DNA of 64,000 nt from Cognatishimia coralii (GTDB taxonomy: Bacteria > Pseudomonadota > Alphaproteobacteria > Rhodobacterales > Rhodobacteraceae): the NCBI RefSeq assembly GCF_037478305.1, contig NZ_JBBGAZ010000001.1, positions 186,001 to 250,000 of the forward strand, written 5' to 3'. Positions within the stretch are counted from its first letter, which is position 1. Each line of letters starts with the position of its first letter. Positions 18,244 through 25,745 of the stretch are shown in pieces. Position numbers and translations under genes: made by a program. The notes under the pieces are model-generated. The model saw only the letters and a list, made by a program, of their open reading frames with translations. It was not told the origin of the DNA and made no database searches.

Positions 18244-18969
18244 ATGTCTGTCATTTTGCAAACTGAGATTCCCTATGATGTGACGGTGGAAAAATCGCTG
18301 CCGGGCGTTGCGCCTTTGGGGGAGGCGAGCTGGTTGCATCTGGATGAAGCCTATGCGGCGCAATTGGCGCGGAAGGCTGAATTGCTTGCGGAGCGGCGGG
18401 CCGATGTGGTGGCTTTGGATGCGGGGGCTTTGCCAGCGGCGCAAGAGCTGCTGCGGATGGTTGTTCGCGAACTCGTTGAAAGGCATGGGTTTTCTGGTTT
18501 AGGTGACTCGGTGGCGCGCCCTGATGGGCGCGCGGTTGCGCTGGATTTTGAGGATCCGCTTGGGACGCTGGCGCAGTTGGTGCAGGAGGATTTCTGCATT
18601 CTGCAAAAACAGGGAGACGAGCATGTACTGACAGGGGCGTTGTTGTGTTTTCCGGCAAGCTGGACCTTGGCCGAGAAGTTCATGCGGCCTTTGGTGCGTA
18701 TTCATAAGCCGGTTGAGAGCTATGACGCCAATATCGCGAAACGCGTGCAGCGGTTGTTTGATGGGGTGCGCGTGGGGCGACCGGTGTGGCGGTTCAATGC
18801 GTTGCACTATGCAGATGCAGAGTTGTTTCATCCGAGGACAGAGGATGCGCCGCGTGAGGATGACTATGAGGTGCAGCGGTTTTTGCGGAGTGAAAAACAG
18901 GTGATTTTGCGGTTACCTGAGACGGATGCTGTGGTGTTCGCAATCCATACATTCGTCGTCAAGGCGTAG
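18244..18969 (+). CDS. DUF3445 / heme-dependent oxidative N-demethylase family protein
   Basis: This 241-residue protein matches the DUF3445 family: LHLDEAYAAQLARKAELL, VQEDFCILQKQG, LTGALLCFPASWTLAEKFMRPLVRIHKPVESYD and RFNALHYADAELFHP, ending in RFLRSEKQVILRLPETDAVVFAIHTFV. The best-studied member is the alpha subunit of a heme-dependent oxidative dimethylamine demethylase; activity here is inferred only. ATG 18244 (MSVILQTEIPYDV) is chosen. An in-frame ATG at 18124 would add a 40-residue extension of low similarity to the family as I remember it. The gene is divergent from dddP and is followed by a terminator-like hairpin at 19008. Confidence 0.82.
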   Translation: MSVILQTEIPYDVTVEKSLPGVAPLGEASWLHLDEAYAAQLARKAELLAERRADVVALDAGALPAAQELLRMVVRELVERHGFSGLGDSVARPDGRAVALDFEDPLGTLAQLVQEDFCILQKQGDEHVLTGALLCFPASWTLAEKFMRPLVRIHKPVESYDANIAKRVQRLFDGVRVGRPVWRFNALHYADAELFHPRTEDAPREDDYEVQRFLRSEKQVILRLPETDAVVFAIHTFVVKA

Positions 18970-18977
18970 CGCCCAAT

Positions 18978-19039
18978 GCATGGAACAAGGCCGCAGGCCG
19001 CCATGCCAAAGCGGACCCGCCCCTTTGGGGCCGCTTTTT
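18978..19039 (+). repeat. Two-hairpin folded repeat (copy 1), ending as a terminator
   Basis: The first unit is GCATGG (18978-18983), a five-base AACAA, GGCC-GCA-GGCC, G, then CCATGC (19001-19006). The second is AAAGCGG (19008-19014) with CCGCTTT (19031-19037), with an inner CCCC/GGGG stem, running into TTTTT. A related copy with compensatory changes lies at 57935-57994. The second hairpin probably terminates the DUF3445 transcript. Confidence 0.65.
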
Positions 19040-19144
19040 GGGGATGCTTGGAGATCCAGAAATGTCGTTCGGGTTTGGCCGCCATAAAGTGCTTCATTGG
19101 ATCGGCTCAAACGCGACCCCGCGGGTCCGCTTTGGCTTGGCAAC

Positions 19145-19170
19145 AAAAAAGGGCGCCTCGAGGGGCGCCC
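19145..19170 (-). terminator. Rho-independent terminator of glnA
   Basis: GGGCGCC (19151-19157) pairs with GGCGCCC (19164-19170). On the minus strand it runs into TTTTTT (19150-19145). It begins 22 bases after the glnA stop codon. Confidence 0.85.
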
Positions 19171-19192
19171 TTTTCCGTAATATTCCAGCAGC

Positions 19193-20599
19193 TTAGCAGC
19201 TGTAGTACATACCGAATTCCACTGGGTGTGGGGTATGTTCGTAGGTTTCGATCTCTTCCATTTTGAGCTCGATGTAACCTTCGATCTGGTCTTTGGTGAA
19301 CACGTCGCCTGCCAGCAGGAAGTCCATGTCCGCTTGCAGTTCTTCCATTGCTTCGCGCAGGGAGCCACAGACAGTTGGGATGCCAGCCAGTTCTTCTGCA
19401 GGCAGATCGTACAGGTTCTTGTCGTAAGACGGGCCTGGGTCGATCTTGTTCTTGATGCCGTCGATGCCGGCCATCAGCAGAGCTGCGAAGCAGAGGTATG
19501 GGTTCGCGGATGGATCCGGGAAACGTGCCTCAACGCGCTTGGCTTTTGGAGATTCGGTCCAAGGGATACGAACACAGCCGGAACGGTTACGTGCAGAGTA
19601 GGTGCGCAGAACTGGGGCTTCGAAGCCTGGGATCAGACGCTTGTAGGAGTTGGTGGATGGGTTGGTGAAGGCATTAAGCGCTTTCGCGTGCTTCAGGATA
19701 CCACCGATGAAGTACAGAGCTTCTTGGGACAGGTCCGCGTACTGGTCGCCAGCAAACAGAGGCTTGCCGTCTTTCCAGATGGACATGTTGCAGTGCATGC
19801 CGGTGCCGTTGTCGCCTGCGATTGGCTTTGGCATGAAGGTTGCAGATTTGCCATAAGACTGTGCCACGTTGTGGATCACATACTTATATTTCTGCAGCTC
19901 GTCCGCTTGGTGAGTGAGCGAACCGAAGATCAGGCCCAGCTCGTGCTGACAGGACGCAACCTCGTGGTGGTGCTTGTCAACTTTCATGCCCAGACGCTTC
20001 ATGGTGGAGAGCATCTCGGAGCGGATGTCTTGACCATCGTCGATTGGGTTTACTGGGAAGTAACCGCCTTTGACACCTGGACGGTGACCGGTGTTGCCCA
20101 TTTCATATTCAGTGTCAGAATTCCAGGAACCGTCCTGTGCATCAACTTCGTAAGACACTTTGTTGATGGTGTTGGAGAAGCGAACGTCGTCAAACAGGAA
20201 GAATTCTGCTTCTGGACCCCAGTAGGAGACATCACCGATGCCGGAGGACTTCAGATATGCTTCTGCTTTTTCAGCAGTGGAACGTGGGTCACGCTCGTAG
20301 GCTTCACCGGTGTCTGGCTCAACGATAGAGCAGTGCACACAGATGGTTTTCTCTGCGTAGAAAGGATCTACGTAAGCAGAGTTGGTGTCTGGCATCAGTT
20401 TCATGTCAGAAGCTTCGATGGATTTCCAACCAGCGATGGAGGAACCGTCGAACATGAAGCCTTCTTCCAGGAAGTCTTCGTCGACTTCTGTGGACATCAC
20501 GGTGACGTGCTGAAGTTTACCACGAGGGTCTGTGAAACGGATATCTACGTATTCCGCTTCCTCGTCTTTGATCAGCTTGAGAACTGCATCTGCGCTCAT
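19193..20599 (-). CDS. glnA: Glutamine synthetase type I
   Basis: GlnA condenses glutamate and ammonia to glutamine using ATP. The 468-residue protein is the GSI-beta type: SADAVLKLIKDEEAEYVDIRF start, FDGSSIAGWKSIEASD, MHCNMSIWKDGKPLF and the adenylylation loop DKNLYDLPAEE, with the target Tyr near residue 397. That loop points to control by the GlnE adenylyltransferase through GlnB. It lies 35 bases downstream of glnB on the same strand, the classical glnBA operon. Its start has AAGGAAAGC upstream. Confidence 0.98.
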   Translation of the reverse strand: MSADAVLKLIKDEEAEYVDIRFTDPRGKLQHVTVMSTEVDEDFLEEGFMFDGSSIAGWKSIEASDMKLMPDTNSAYVDPFYAEKTICVHCSIVEPDTGEAYERDPRSTAEKAEAYLKSSGIGDVSYWGPEAEFFLFDDVRFSNTINKVSYEVDAQDGSWNSDTEYEMGNTGHRPGVKGGYFPVNPIDDGQDIRSEMLSTMKRLGMKVDKHHHEVASCQHELGLIFGSLTHQADELQKYKYVIHNVAQSYGKSATFMPKPIAGDNGTGMHCNMSIWKDGKPLFAGDQYADLSQEALYFIGGILKHAKALNAFTNPSTNSYKRLIPGFEAPVLRTYSARNRSGCVRIPWTESPKAKRVEARFPDPSANPYLCFAALLMAGIDGIKNKIDPGPSYDKNLYDLPAEELAGIPTVCGSLREAMEELQADMDFLLAGDVFTKDQIEGYIELKMEEIETYEHTPHPVEFGMYYSC

Positions 20600-20634
20600 G
20601 CTTGCTTTCCTTCTACTAAAAGAGTTCGGAGTGT

Positions 20635-20973
20635 TTACAGGGCGTCCGCGCCGGATTCACCGGTACGAATGCGGATGGCTTGTTCGACAGAGCTGACAAA
20701 GATTTTGCCGTCCCCGATTTTATCGGTTTTCGCTGCGTCGACGATCGCTTCGATTGCCTGGTCTACCATGTCGGCATCCAGAACAACCTCGATTTTGACC
20801 TTTGGCAGGAAGTCCACGACATATTCTGCGCCGCGGTAGAGTTCGGTATGGCCTTTTTGACGACCGAAACCCTTGACCTCGATCACCGAAAGACCTTGGA
20901 CACCTACGTCCTGCAAAGCTTCTTTCACTTCATCAAGTTTAAATGGCTTGATGATGGCTTCGATTTTTTTCAT
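20635..20973 (-). CDS. glnB: Nitrogen regulatory protein P-II
   Basis: This 112-residue PII signal protein senses 2-oxoglutarate, ATP/ADP and, through uridylylation, glutamine. The start MKKIEAIIKPFKLDEVKEAL is conserved, the T-loop contains RGAEYVVD with the uridylylated Tyr51, and the C-terminus has the GDGKIFVSSVEQAIRIRTGE signature. It is the first gene of glnB-glnA. AGGTGAGGAG precedes the ATG. Confidence 0.97.
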   Translation of the reverse strand: MKKIEAIIKPFKLDEVKEALQDVGVQGLSVIEVKGFGRQKGHTELYRGAEYVVDFLPKVKIEVVLDADMVDQAIEAIVDAAKTDKIGDGKIFVSSVEQAIRIRTGESGADAL

Positions 20974-21276
20974 CTCGGGGTCTCCTCACCTGAGTTATGT
21001 CGTGCTGATCCCATGTTCCTGAGGGGGCGACAATCGGATAGGGCGTTTTGGGTCGAAAGGCTAGGGTCAGTTTTTGAGTCGTGATTAAAAAATAGGCAAA
21101 TAGGCGCGAAAAGGGGCGAAATGAAAACTTTGCCACTTTGAGCCTTGTGAATATGGGCGCTGGGTGGGGTGGCGCGCGTGAAAATTTACTGGAACAAAGA
21201 TGCATTTTCCACTCGCATCCCGCAAATAGCTTTGCTAGAGACACGCGAACTGGCGGCAGCGATGCGCCAGCGATGT
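20974..21276. other. Intergenic region upstream of glnB and tRNA-Leu
   Basis: This gap of about 300 bases between divergent glnB and tRNA-Leu must contain both promoters. I could not identify a convincing NtrC site, sigma-54 site or small gene. The short frames that run through the tRNA are artefacts. Confidence 0.4.
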
Positions 21277-21361
21277 GCGGGTGTGGCGAAATTGGTAGAC
21301 GCACCAGATTTAGGTTCTGGCGCCGCGAGGCGTGGGGGTTCAAGTCCCTCCACCCGCACCA
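21277..21361 (+). tRNA. tRNA-Leu (anticodon UAG)
   Basis: The 7-bp acceptor stem GCGGGTG/CACCCGC closes an 85-base molecule ending in encoded ACCA. The D arm contains the GAAATTGGTAGAC segment, the anticodon stem is CCAGA/TCTGG with loop TTTAGGT (anticodon TAG, reading CUA), a class II variable arm follows, and the T arm contains GGTTCAAGTCC. All are typical of leucine tRNA. No integrase or attachment-site duplication was seen next to it. Confidence 0.95.
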
Positions 21362-21479
21362 CTCTTTCTTACAGCGAAGTTTAATAAAGCATTGCGGAGA
21401 CGCGCGCTCTGTTGGCGATGCTTTAGTCAATCTTACCTAGCCCTCATCCTTACTCAAAACGCGTATGTGAGGATTGGAA

Positions 21480-21752
21480 ATGGATATTTACGACGAAACT
21501 CTGGGCATGAGTCGCAGTTTGGCAGGCACGTTTGGCAATATGGTCGATGTGGTGCCCAATGATGGGGCTGATCTGCCGATACCTGCGATGAAGCTTTATG
21601 TCGAGACCGGCGGGGCGTTGGTGGTGATGGGGGTGAACGGGACGGCGAGCGTGACTGTGCAAGTGCCTGACTTTTCAGAGCTTAACCTGAACGTGCGCCG
21701 TGTCTACGCAACCGGCACCACGGCCTCTGGAATCAAGGCGTTTGTGGTCTGA
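21480..21752 (+). CDS. ghsA: Probable GTA head-spike base protein (RcGTA Rcc01079/GhsA type)
   Basis: This 90-residue protein is short and predicted beta-rich (KLYVETGGALVVMGVNGT, VTVQVPDFSELNLNVRRVYATGTTASGIKAF). Its size, composition and position immediately before a fibre-like gene match the RcGTA spike base/fibre pair encoded away from the main GTA cluster. ATG 21480 has GAGGA six bases upstream. Its stop overlaps the next start (TGATG). I recognise it by gene architecture and remembered family pattern, not by a search. The alternative is a virion protein of a prophage remnant, but no other phage genes are adjacent. Confidence 0.72.
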   Translation: MDIYDETLGMSRSLAGTFGNMVDVVPNDGADLPIPAMKLYVETGGALVVMGVNGTASVTVQVPDFSELNLNVRRVYATGTTASGIKAFVV

Positions 21753-22957
21753 TGTTGGATCTGGGCGTGAGTATTGGACAGAGCGCAGGCCAAGCAGAGC
21801 AGGCGCGGGCACGGATGCCGGCGGGGGTCTTGCCGATCCGGCAGGCGACCCTGCAGGACATGAGCCATGTGACCTCGACTACAGGCGATGTGACGCTGGG
21901 CGAGGGTGAGATCCTGATGGGCGCGAATTCTCGGGTCACGATTGCAGGGAATTTCTCAGGCAATCTTTGGGTGCATTCGGTGACGGCGGATGTTACGGGC
22001 ACAACGCGGGCGCGGTTTTTGAGCCCGACGTACAGCCCTGAAGGCACACGTCAGGCAGAAGGCATGCAGACGTGGAAATTCCCGAACGCCAGCAATCAGG
22101 GATCGCTTGATTTTCTGACGGGGAGCAACTTCTCCTGTCGGCTGCTTGGGTTGCAAGTGGTTGATATGGGGGATGTTTTGGCGAAGCCTGCTAAAGTGGT
22201 GCTGGCCTTGGGGCAGTCTTTGATGGAGTGCTCGTCGGTGTCTCTGGGCGTCAATCGCAGTTTTGACTATTGGCCAGGGGCGCGGTGTTTGTATTTGCCC
22301 GGTGCCAGCTATGTCGGACGAGGAACCACGCGGGCTGTGCCACACGCGATGCATGTGCCGTTACAGTATCAGTCGATTGGACAGGGCGTGTCTCCGGTGG
22401 CGGCATTTGCACAGGAGCTGCTGCCCTTTGTGCCAGAGAGCCATAACCTGGTGATTGCCGCAGGCGCGTGGTCGCAGACGTCTTTGGTGGGCGCTGATGG
22501 CGATTGGAACCCTGCGGCGACCACGGCGGATCGCGCGGCCTATCAGAATGCGGTGGATCTGGTCACGACGGGGCTCGCGAACCTGCCTGCGGGGTCCGAG
22601 GTTATCGGAGCCCTTTGGGCGCAGGGGCAGGGGGATTACAGCGCGACCTTTGATGCGGATTATCCTCCGGCCTTTGCGGCGATGCGCAGTCAGATGCAGG
22701 TGGATTTGGGGACGGGTACTATTCCGTGGCTGATCCTTGGCCCGCCACCGGATGGGGTGGCAATCTATCAGGATCTGTTCCGTGAAACCCAGCAAAATAT
22801 GGATCAAGACAGCGGCCACGCGCTGGCGCAAGGCGGGGTCCATACGATCGCGCATCCCACTGGGTACATCGAAGACGGCACCCATGTGACCGCCTGGGGC
22901 AGCCGCGTGATGGGGCGGCTTGCGGCACGGCGATTCATCGCGGAAGGGTATCTGTGA
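21752..22957 (+). CDS. ghsB: Probable GTA head-spike fibre with SGNH/sialate-esterase-like domain
   Basis: This 401-residue protein has residues 1-140 rich in Gly, Thr, Ser and Val, beta-structured and fibre-like (TTGDVTLGEGEILMGANSRV, GNFSGNLWVHSVTADVTGT). From about residue 145 it has an SGNH-hydrolase layout: block I VVLALGQSLMECS, then WAQGQGDYS, and block V DGTHVTAWGSRVMG, which supplies an Asp-x-x-His pair. This resembles carbohydrate O-acetylesterases (SASA family). In RcGTA the spike binds the polysaccharide capsule, so a deacetylase on the spike is plausible but inferred. It is transcribed with the preceding 90-residue gene, with a terminator at 22963. Confidence 0.7.
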   Translation: MLDLGVSIGQSAGQAEQARARMPAGVLPIRQATLQDMSHVTSTTGDVTLGEGEILMGANSRVTIAGNFSGNLWVHSVTADVTGTTRARFLSPTYSPEGTRQAEGMQTWKFPNASNQGSLDFLTGSNFSCRLLGLQVVDMGDVLAKPAKVVLALGQSLMECSSVSLGVNRSFDYWPGARCLYLPGASYVGRGTTRAVPHAMHVPLQYQSIGQGVSPVAAFAQELLPFVPESHNLVIAAGAWSQTSLVGADGDWNPAATTADRAAYQNAVDLVTTGLANLPAGSEVIGALWAQGQGDYSATFDADYPPAFAAMRSQMQVDLGTGTIPWLILGPPPDGVAIYQDLFRETQQNMDQDSGHALAQGGVHTIAHPTGYIEDGTHVTAWGSRVMGRLAARRFIAEGYL

Positions 22958-22962
22958 CAAGT

Positions 22963-22984
22963 GGCGGCTTTCGGGCCGCCTTTT
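22963..22984 (+). terminator. Rho-independent terminator after the spike genes
   Basis: GGCGGC (22963-22968) pairs with GCCGCC (22975-22980), followed by TTTTCTTT. It starts 6 bases after the fibre gene stop codon. Confidence 0.85.
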
Positions 22985-23147
22985 CTTTGCGCCTTGCCCT
23001 TAGATTATTGGCAAATCCATGCCTTTCACGCGCGCCTTTTGCCTTGTCATTCTGCCCCCTGATCTATAGAGAGCGACGTCAACGCATGAAGAAGTTAAAG
23101 GCGGTGCCAATCGGTGCCGCTATTTAGGTTGAAAGAAGGACGATACA

Positions 23148-24482
23148 ATGCAGGTCACCGAGACCCTGAATGAAGGCCTGAAGCGCGGCTATACCATCAC
23201 GCTGACCGCAGATGAGCTGGACGCGAAGGTCAACGAAAAACTGGCTGAAGCGCAGCCAGACGTTGAAATGAAGGGCTTCCGCAAAGGCAAAGTGCCTATG
23301 GCGCTGCTGAAAAAGCAATTCGGCCAGCGTGTTCTGGGCGAAGCGATGCAAGAGTCCATCGACGGCGCGATGAGCAGCCACTTTGAAGAATCCGGTGATC
23401 GTCCTGCGCTGCAGCCAAAGATCGAAATGCAGAACGGCGAAGAGTGGAAAGAAGGCGACGATGTTGTTGTCGACATGTCCTACGAAGCTCTGCCAGAGAT
23501 CCCAGAAGTTGATCTGAAATCCATCGAGCTGGAAAAGCTGGTTGTGAAGCCAGAAGATGCGGACGTGGAAGAAGCGCTTGGCAAGCTGGCCGAGACCGCG
23601 CAGAACTTCAAATCCCGCCGCAAGGGCTCCAAAGCGAAAGATGGCGACCAGGTTGTCATGGATTTCGTTGGTAAAATCGACGGCGAAGCCTTTGACGGCG
23701 GCGCGGGCGAAGATTTCCCACTGGTTCTGGGTTCCGGTCAGTTCATCCCTGGCTTTGAAGAGCAGCTGGTTGGTGTGAAAGCCGAAGAAGAGAAGGACGT
23801 TACTGTATCCTTCCCAGAAGAATACCAAGCCGAACACCTAGCGGGCAAAGAAGCTGTGTTCACATGCACCATCAAAGAAGTCAAAGAGCCGGTTGCGGCT
23901 GAACTTGATGACGAGCTGGCCAAACAATTCGGCGCCGAAGATCTGAACGCTCTGAAAGAGCAGATCACTGAACGTCTGGTTGCGGAATACGCAGGTGCTG
24001 CACGTCAGGTTCAGAAGCGTGCGCTGCTGGATGCGCTGGACAAGGTTGTGTCCTTCGACCTGCCTCCATCCCTCGTTGAAGCAGAAGCAAACCAAATCGC
24101 ACACCAGCTGTGGCACGAGGAAAACCCTGAGGTGGAAGGTCACGACCACCCAGAGATCGAGCCAACCGAAGAGCACACCTCTTTGGCAGAGCGCCGCGTG
24201 CGTCTGGGTCTGCTGCTCGCAGAGCTGGGCCAGAAAGCCGAAGTCGAAGTGTCCGACGCGGAAATGACCCAAGCGATCATGAACCAGGCGCGCCAGTATC
24301 CTGGTCAGGAACGTCAGTTCTTTGAATTCGTTCAGCAGAACCAGCAGATGCAACAGCAGCTGCGCGCGCCTCTGTTTGAAGACAAAGTCGTCGACTATGT
24401 GTTTGAACTGGCTCAGGTTTCTGACAAAGAAGTCAGCAAAGCGGATCTGGAAAAAGCCGTTGAGGCACTGGACGAGGAGTAA
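23148..24482 (+). CDS. tig: Trigger factor
   Basis: Trigger factor is the ribosome-associated chaperone and prolyl isomerase that meets nascent chains at the tunnel exit. The 444-residue protein has the ribosome-docking signature KGFRKGKVPMALLKKQFG, near residue 43. A central FKBP-type PPIase domain (GDQVVMDFVGKIDGEAFDGG) and a long helical C-terminal arm follow, the arm ending in an acidic segment. AGAAGGA upstream supports ATG 23148. No clpP or clpX follows, unlike the E. coli order. Confidence 0.97.
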   Translation: MQVTETLNEGLKRGYTITLTADELDAKVNEKLAEAQPDVEMKGFRKGKVPMALLKKQFGQRVLGEAMQESIDGAMSSHFEESGDRPALQPKIEMQNGEEWKEGDDVVVDMSYEALPEIPEVDLKSIELEKLVVKPEDADVEEALGKLAETAQNFKSRRKGSKAKDGDQVVMDFVGKIDGEAFDGGAGEDFPLVLGSGQFIPGFEEQLVGVKAEEEKDVTVSFPEEYQAEHLAGKEAVFTCTIKEVKEPVAAELDDELAKQFGAEDLNALKEQITERLVAEYAGAARQVQKRALLDALDKVVSFDLPPSLVEAEANQIAHQLWHEENPEVEGHDHPEIEPTEEHTSLAERRVRLGLLLAELGQKAEVEVSDAEMTQAIMNQARQYPGQERQFFEFVQQNQQMQQQLRAPLFEDKVVDYVFELAQVSDKEVSKADLEKAVEALDEE

Positions 24483-24527
24483 TCCTCGCTTGGGCGCGGC
24501 TTAAAGCTGCGCCTCATCCCAAAATCA

Positions 24528-24566
24528 AAAAGGGGCTGCTCAGAAATATTGAGCAGCCCCTTTTCA
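24528..24566 (+). terminator. Rho-independent terminator after tig
   Basis: The perfect 15-bp stem AAAAGGGGCTGCTCA (24528-24542) pairs with 24550-24564 across a 7-base loop and ends in TTTTC. It is nearly symmetrical, so it may also stop minus-strand transcription from luxI. A smaller GGCGC/GCGCC hairpin lies just upstream. Confidence 0.85.
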
Positions 24567-24725
24567 TTGCGCCACACTCTACGCAACACGCCTTGGGGAA
24601 TAAGGCGATTTGGGTGGCCAAGGTCACAGGGTAGCAGCCTCGACCGAAGAAAAAACTTTGATCTAAAGGTTTATGAAATGTCGTGACAGGCGACGAATCG
24701 CATGCCGTGTTTGTGTAGGGCGACC

Positions 24726-25538
24726 TTAGATCGTCGCTGTAAGCGCAGAGGGCAGGCGCATCGAAAGTGCGCTGCGCAATGCCAATACCGCCGAGCGTTC
24801 CTTGTCCGACGAAGCCTCTGCGATTTGCTCGTCAAAATAGGTCTGCAATTCTTGCGGATCAGTCACACCAGGCATTGGTGGTTGCTTGGCCAGAGCTTCG
24901 ATTTTCGCAACCGCTGCGTCCTCATCAAGCATGACATCGCCTTCGATACCTGCAAATGCGCGCACTTTGCCGATACGCTCGTCTGTGCAGTCCAAAAGCG
25001 CCGCCAGAGCCGAGACCTTGCCCATTGGAACAGTCTTGCCCACATAGCCATGAGGCGCGTTGTCAGAGCGTTTCAGAACGCGGTCCATGACCGGATCGAT
25101 CACAGTGATGATATCGGTGATACCCGCCGCCTTGGAGTATTCCAGAATGCCCACCATCAGCTCACATGTGGCTTTGGACACTGTGGTCTTGCTGTCTTCG
25201 CTTTTGATGCGCTGTGTATCAACGCAGAAGCGGGTGGATTCCCAGATGTTCGGGCTTCGAACCGGAGGCTCTCCGTCCAGAATCGCGTCAAACACATCGG
25301 CCAGCATATGCGGCCCCATGGTTTGTAGAACACGTGCGCAGGAAATGACGTTCATCTCGTCATCCAGGCCCACAATGTAGCTAGGATTCATATTGTCGAA
25401 TTGGTCGATCTCTTTGCCGTCCGTGATGGTCACATCCCATCCCAAACGACCTGCGAAAACCCGCGCGCGAAGCTGGAACATGTCTTCCAGGACCGTCGGG
25501 AAGCGATGCATGTTCAATGCGTCTATTGTTAAAATCAT
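24726..25538 (-). CDS. Acyl-homoserine-lactone synthase (LuxI family)
   Basis: This enzyme makes N-acyl-homoserine lactones from SAM and acyl-ACP. The 270-residue protein carries the LuxI invariant residues: Arg and Phe of RARVF, the Trp of LGW, the acidic EIDQFD cluster, Arg of CARVL and the WESTRF pair. It is about 60 residues longer than typical LuxI proteins because of a C-terminal extension rich in Ala and Glu, a feature seen in some roseobacter synthases. ATG 25538 has GGGGGTG upstream. The LuxR-type gene lies upstream on the same strand. Confidence 0.93.
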   Translation of the reverse strand: MILTIDALNMHRFPTVLEDMFQLRARVFAGRLGWDVTITDGKEIDQFDNMNPSYIVGLDDEMNVISCARVLQTMGPHMLADVFDAILDGEPPVRSPNIWESTRFCVDTQRIKSEDSKTTVSKATCELMVGILEYSKAAGITDIITVIDPVMDRVLKRSDNAPHGYVGKTVPMGKVSALAALLDCTDERIGKVRAFAGIEGDVMLDEDAAVAKIEALAKQPPMPGVTDPQELQTYFDEQIAEASSDKERSAVLALRSALSMRLPSALTATI

Positions 25539-25604
25539 GTGCACCCCCAATTGTGCTTTGCCGTGAATGAAGGTTAACGGCGTGCCATTGGGTGCGGGTA
25601 TTGT

Positions 25605-25662
25605 GGGAAACCCGTAGTTTTGAATTTCTCACCTTATTTCAGAGGTTTATACGGGATTTCCC
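25605..25662 (-). promoter_or_regulatory. Inverted repeat in the luxI 5' region
   Basis: GGGAAACCCGTA (25605-25616) and TACGGGATTTCCC (25650-25662) can pair with one bulged base, about 70-120 bases before luxI. No T-run follows on the minus strand, so it looks more like an operator or leader hairpin than a terminator. The function is unknown. Confidence 0.4.
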
Positions 25663-25685
25663 TAGGTCTGTGAGCGTGGATACAG
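25646..25685 (-). promoter_or_regulatory. Candidate lux box and -10 element of luxI
   Basis: The 18-base CTGT-N10-ACAG dyad (25668-25685) has the outline of a lux box. On the minus strand it lies 16 bases ahead of TATAAA (25651-25646), a good -10 hexamer. This is close to the spacing expected for a LuxR-dependent promoter. Inner positions of the dyad are imperfect, so the call is tentative. Confidence 0.35.
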
Positions 25686-25745
25686 CGATTTTGGCGCAGT
25701 TTTCCCGCATTTACACACAGAGTTATCCACAGGATGGTAGCGGAA

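Noticed and set aside
19226..20839. Very long open frame antisense to glnA/glnB
   Set aside because: Composition is an artefact of the strong codon bias of glnA. It crosses two well-conserved genes and has no family resemblance.
21169..21384. Open frame running through tRNA-Leu
   Set aside because: The frame reads the tRNA as protein (the familiar AKLVDAPDLGSG artefact) and has no ribosome-binding site.
25723..25731. Perfect DnaA-box-like TTATCCACA beside luxR
   Set aside because: Only one copy, with no cluster of boxes, AT-rich unwinding region or replication genes nearby. One chance match in 64 kb is expected.
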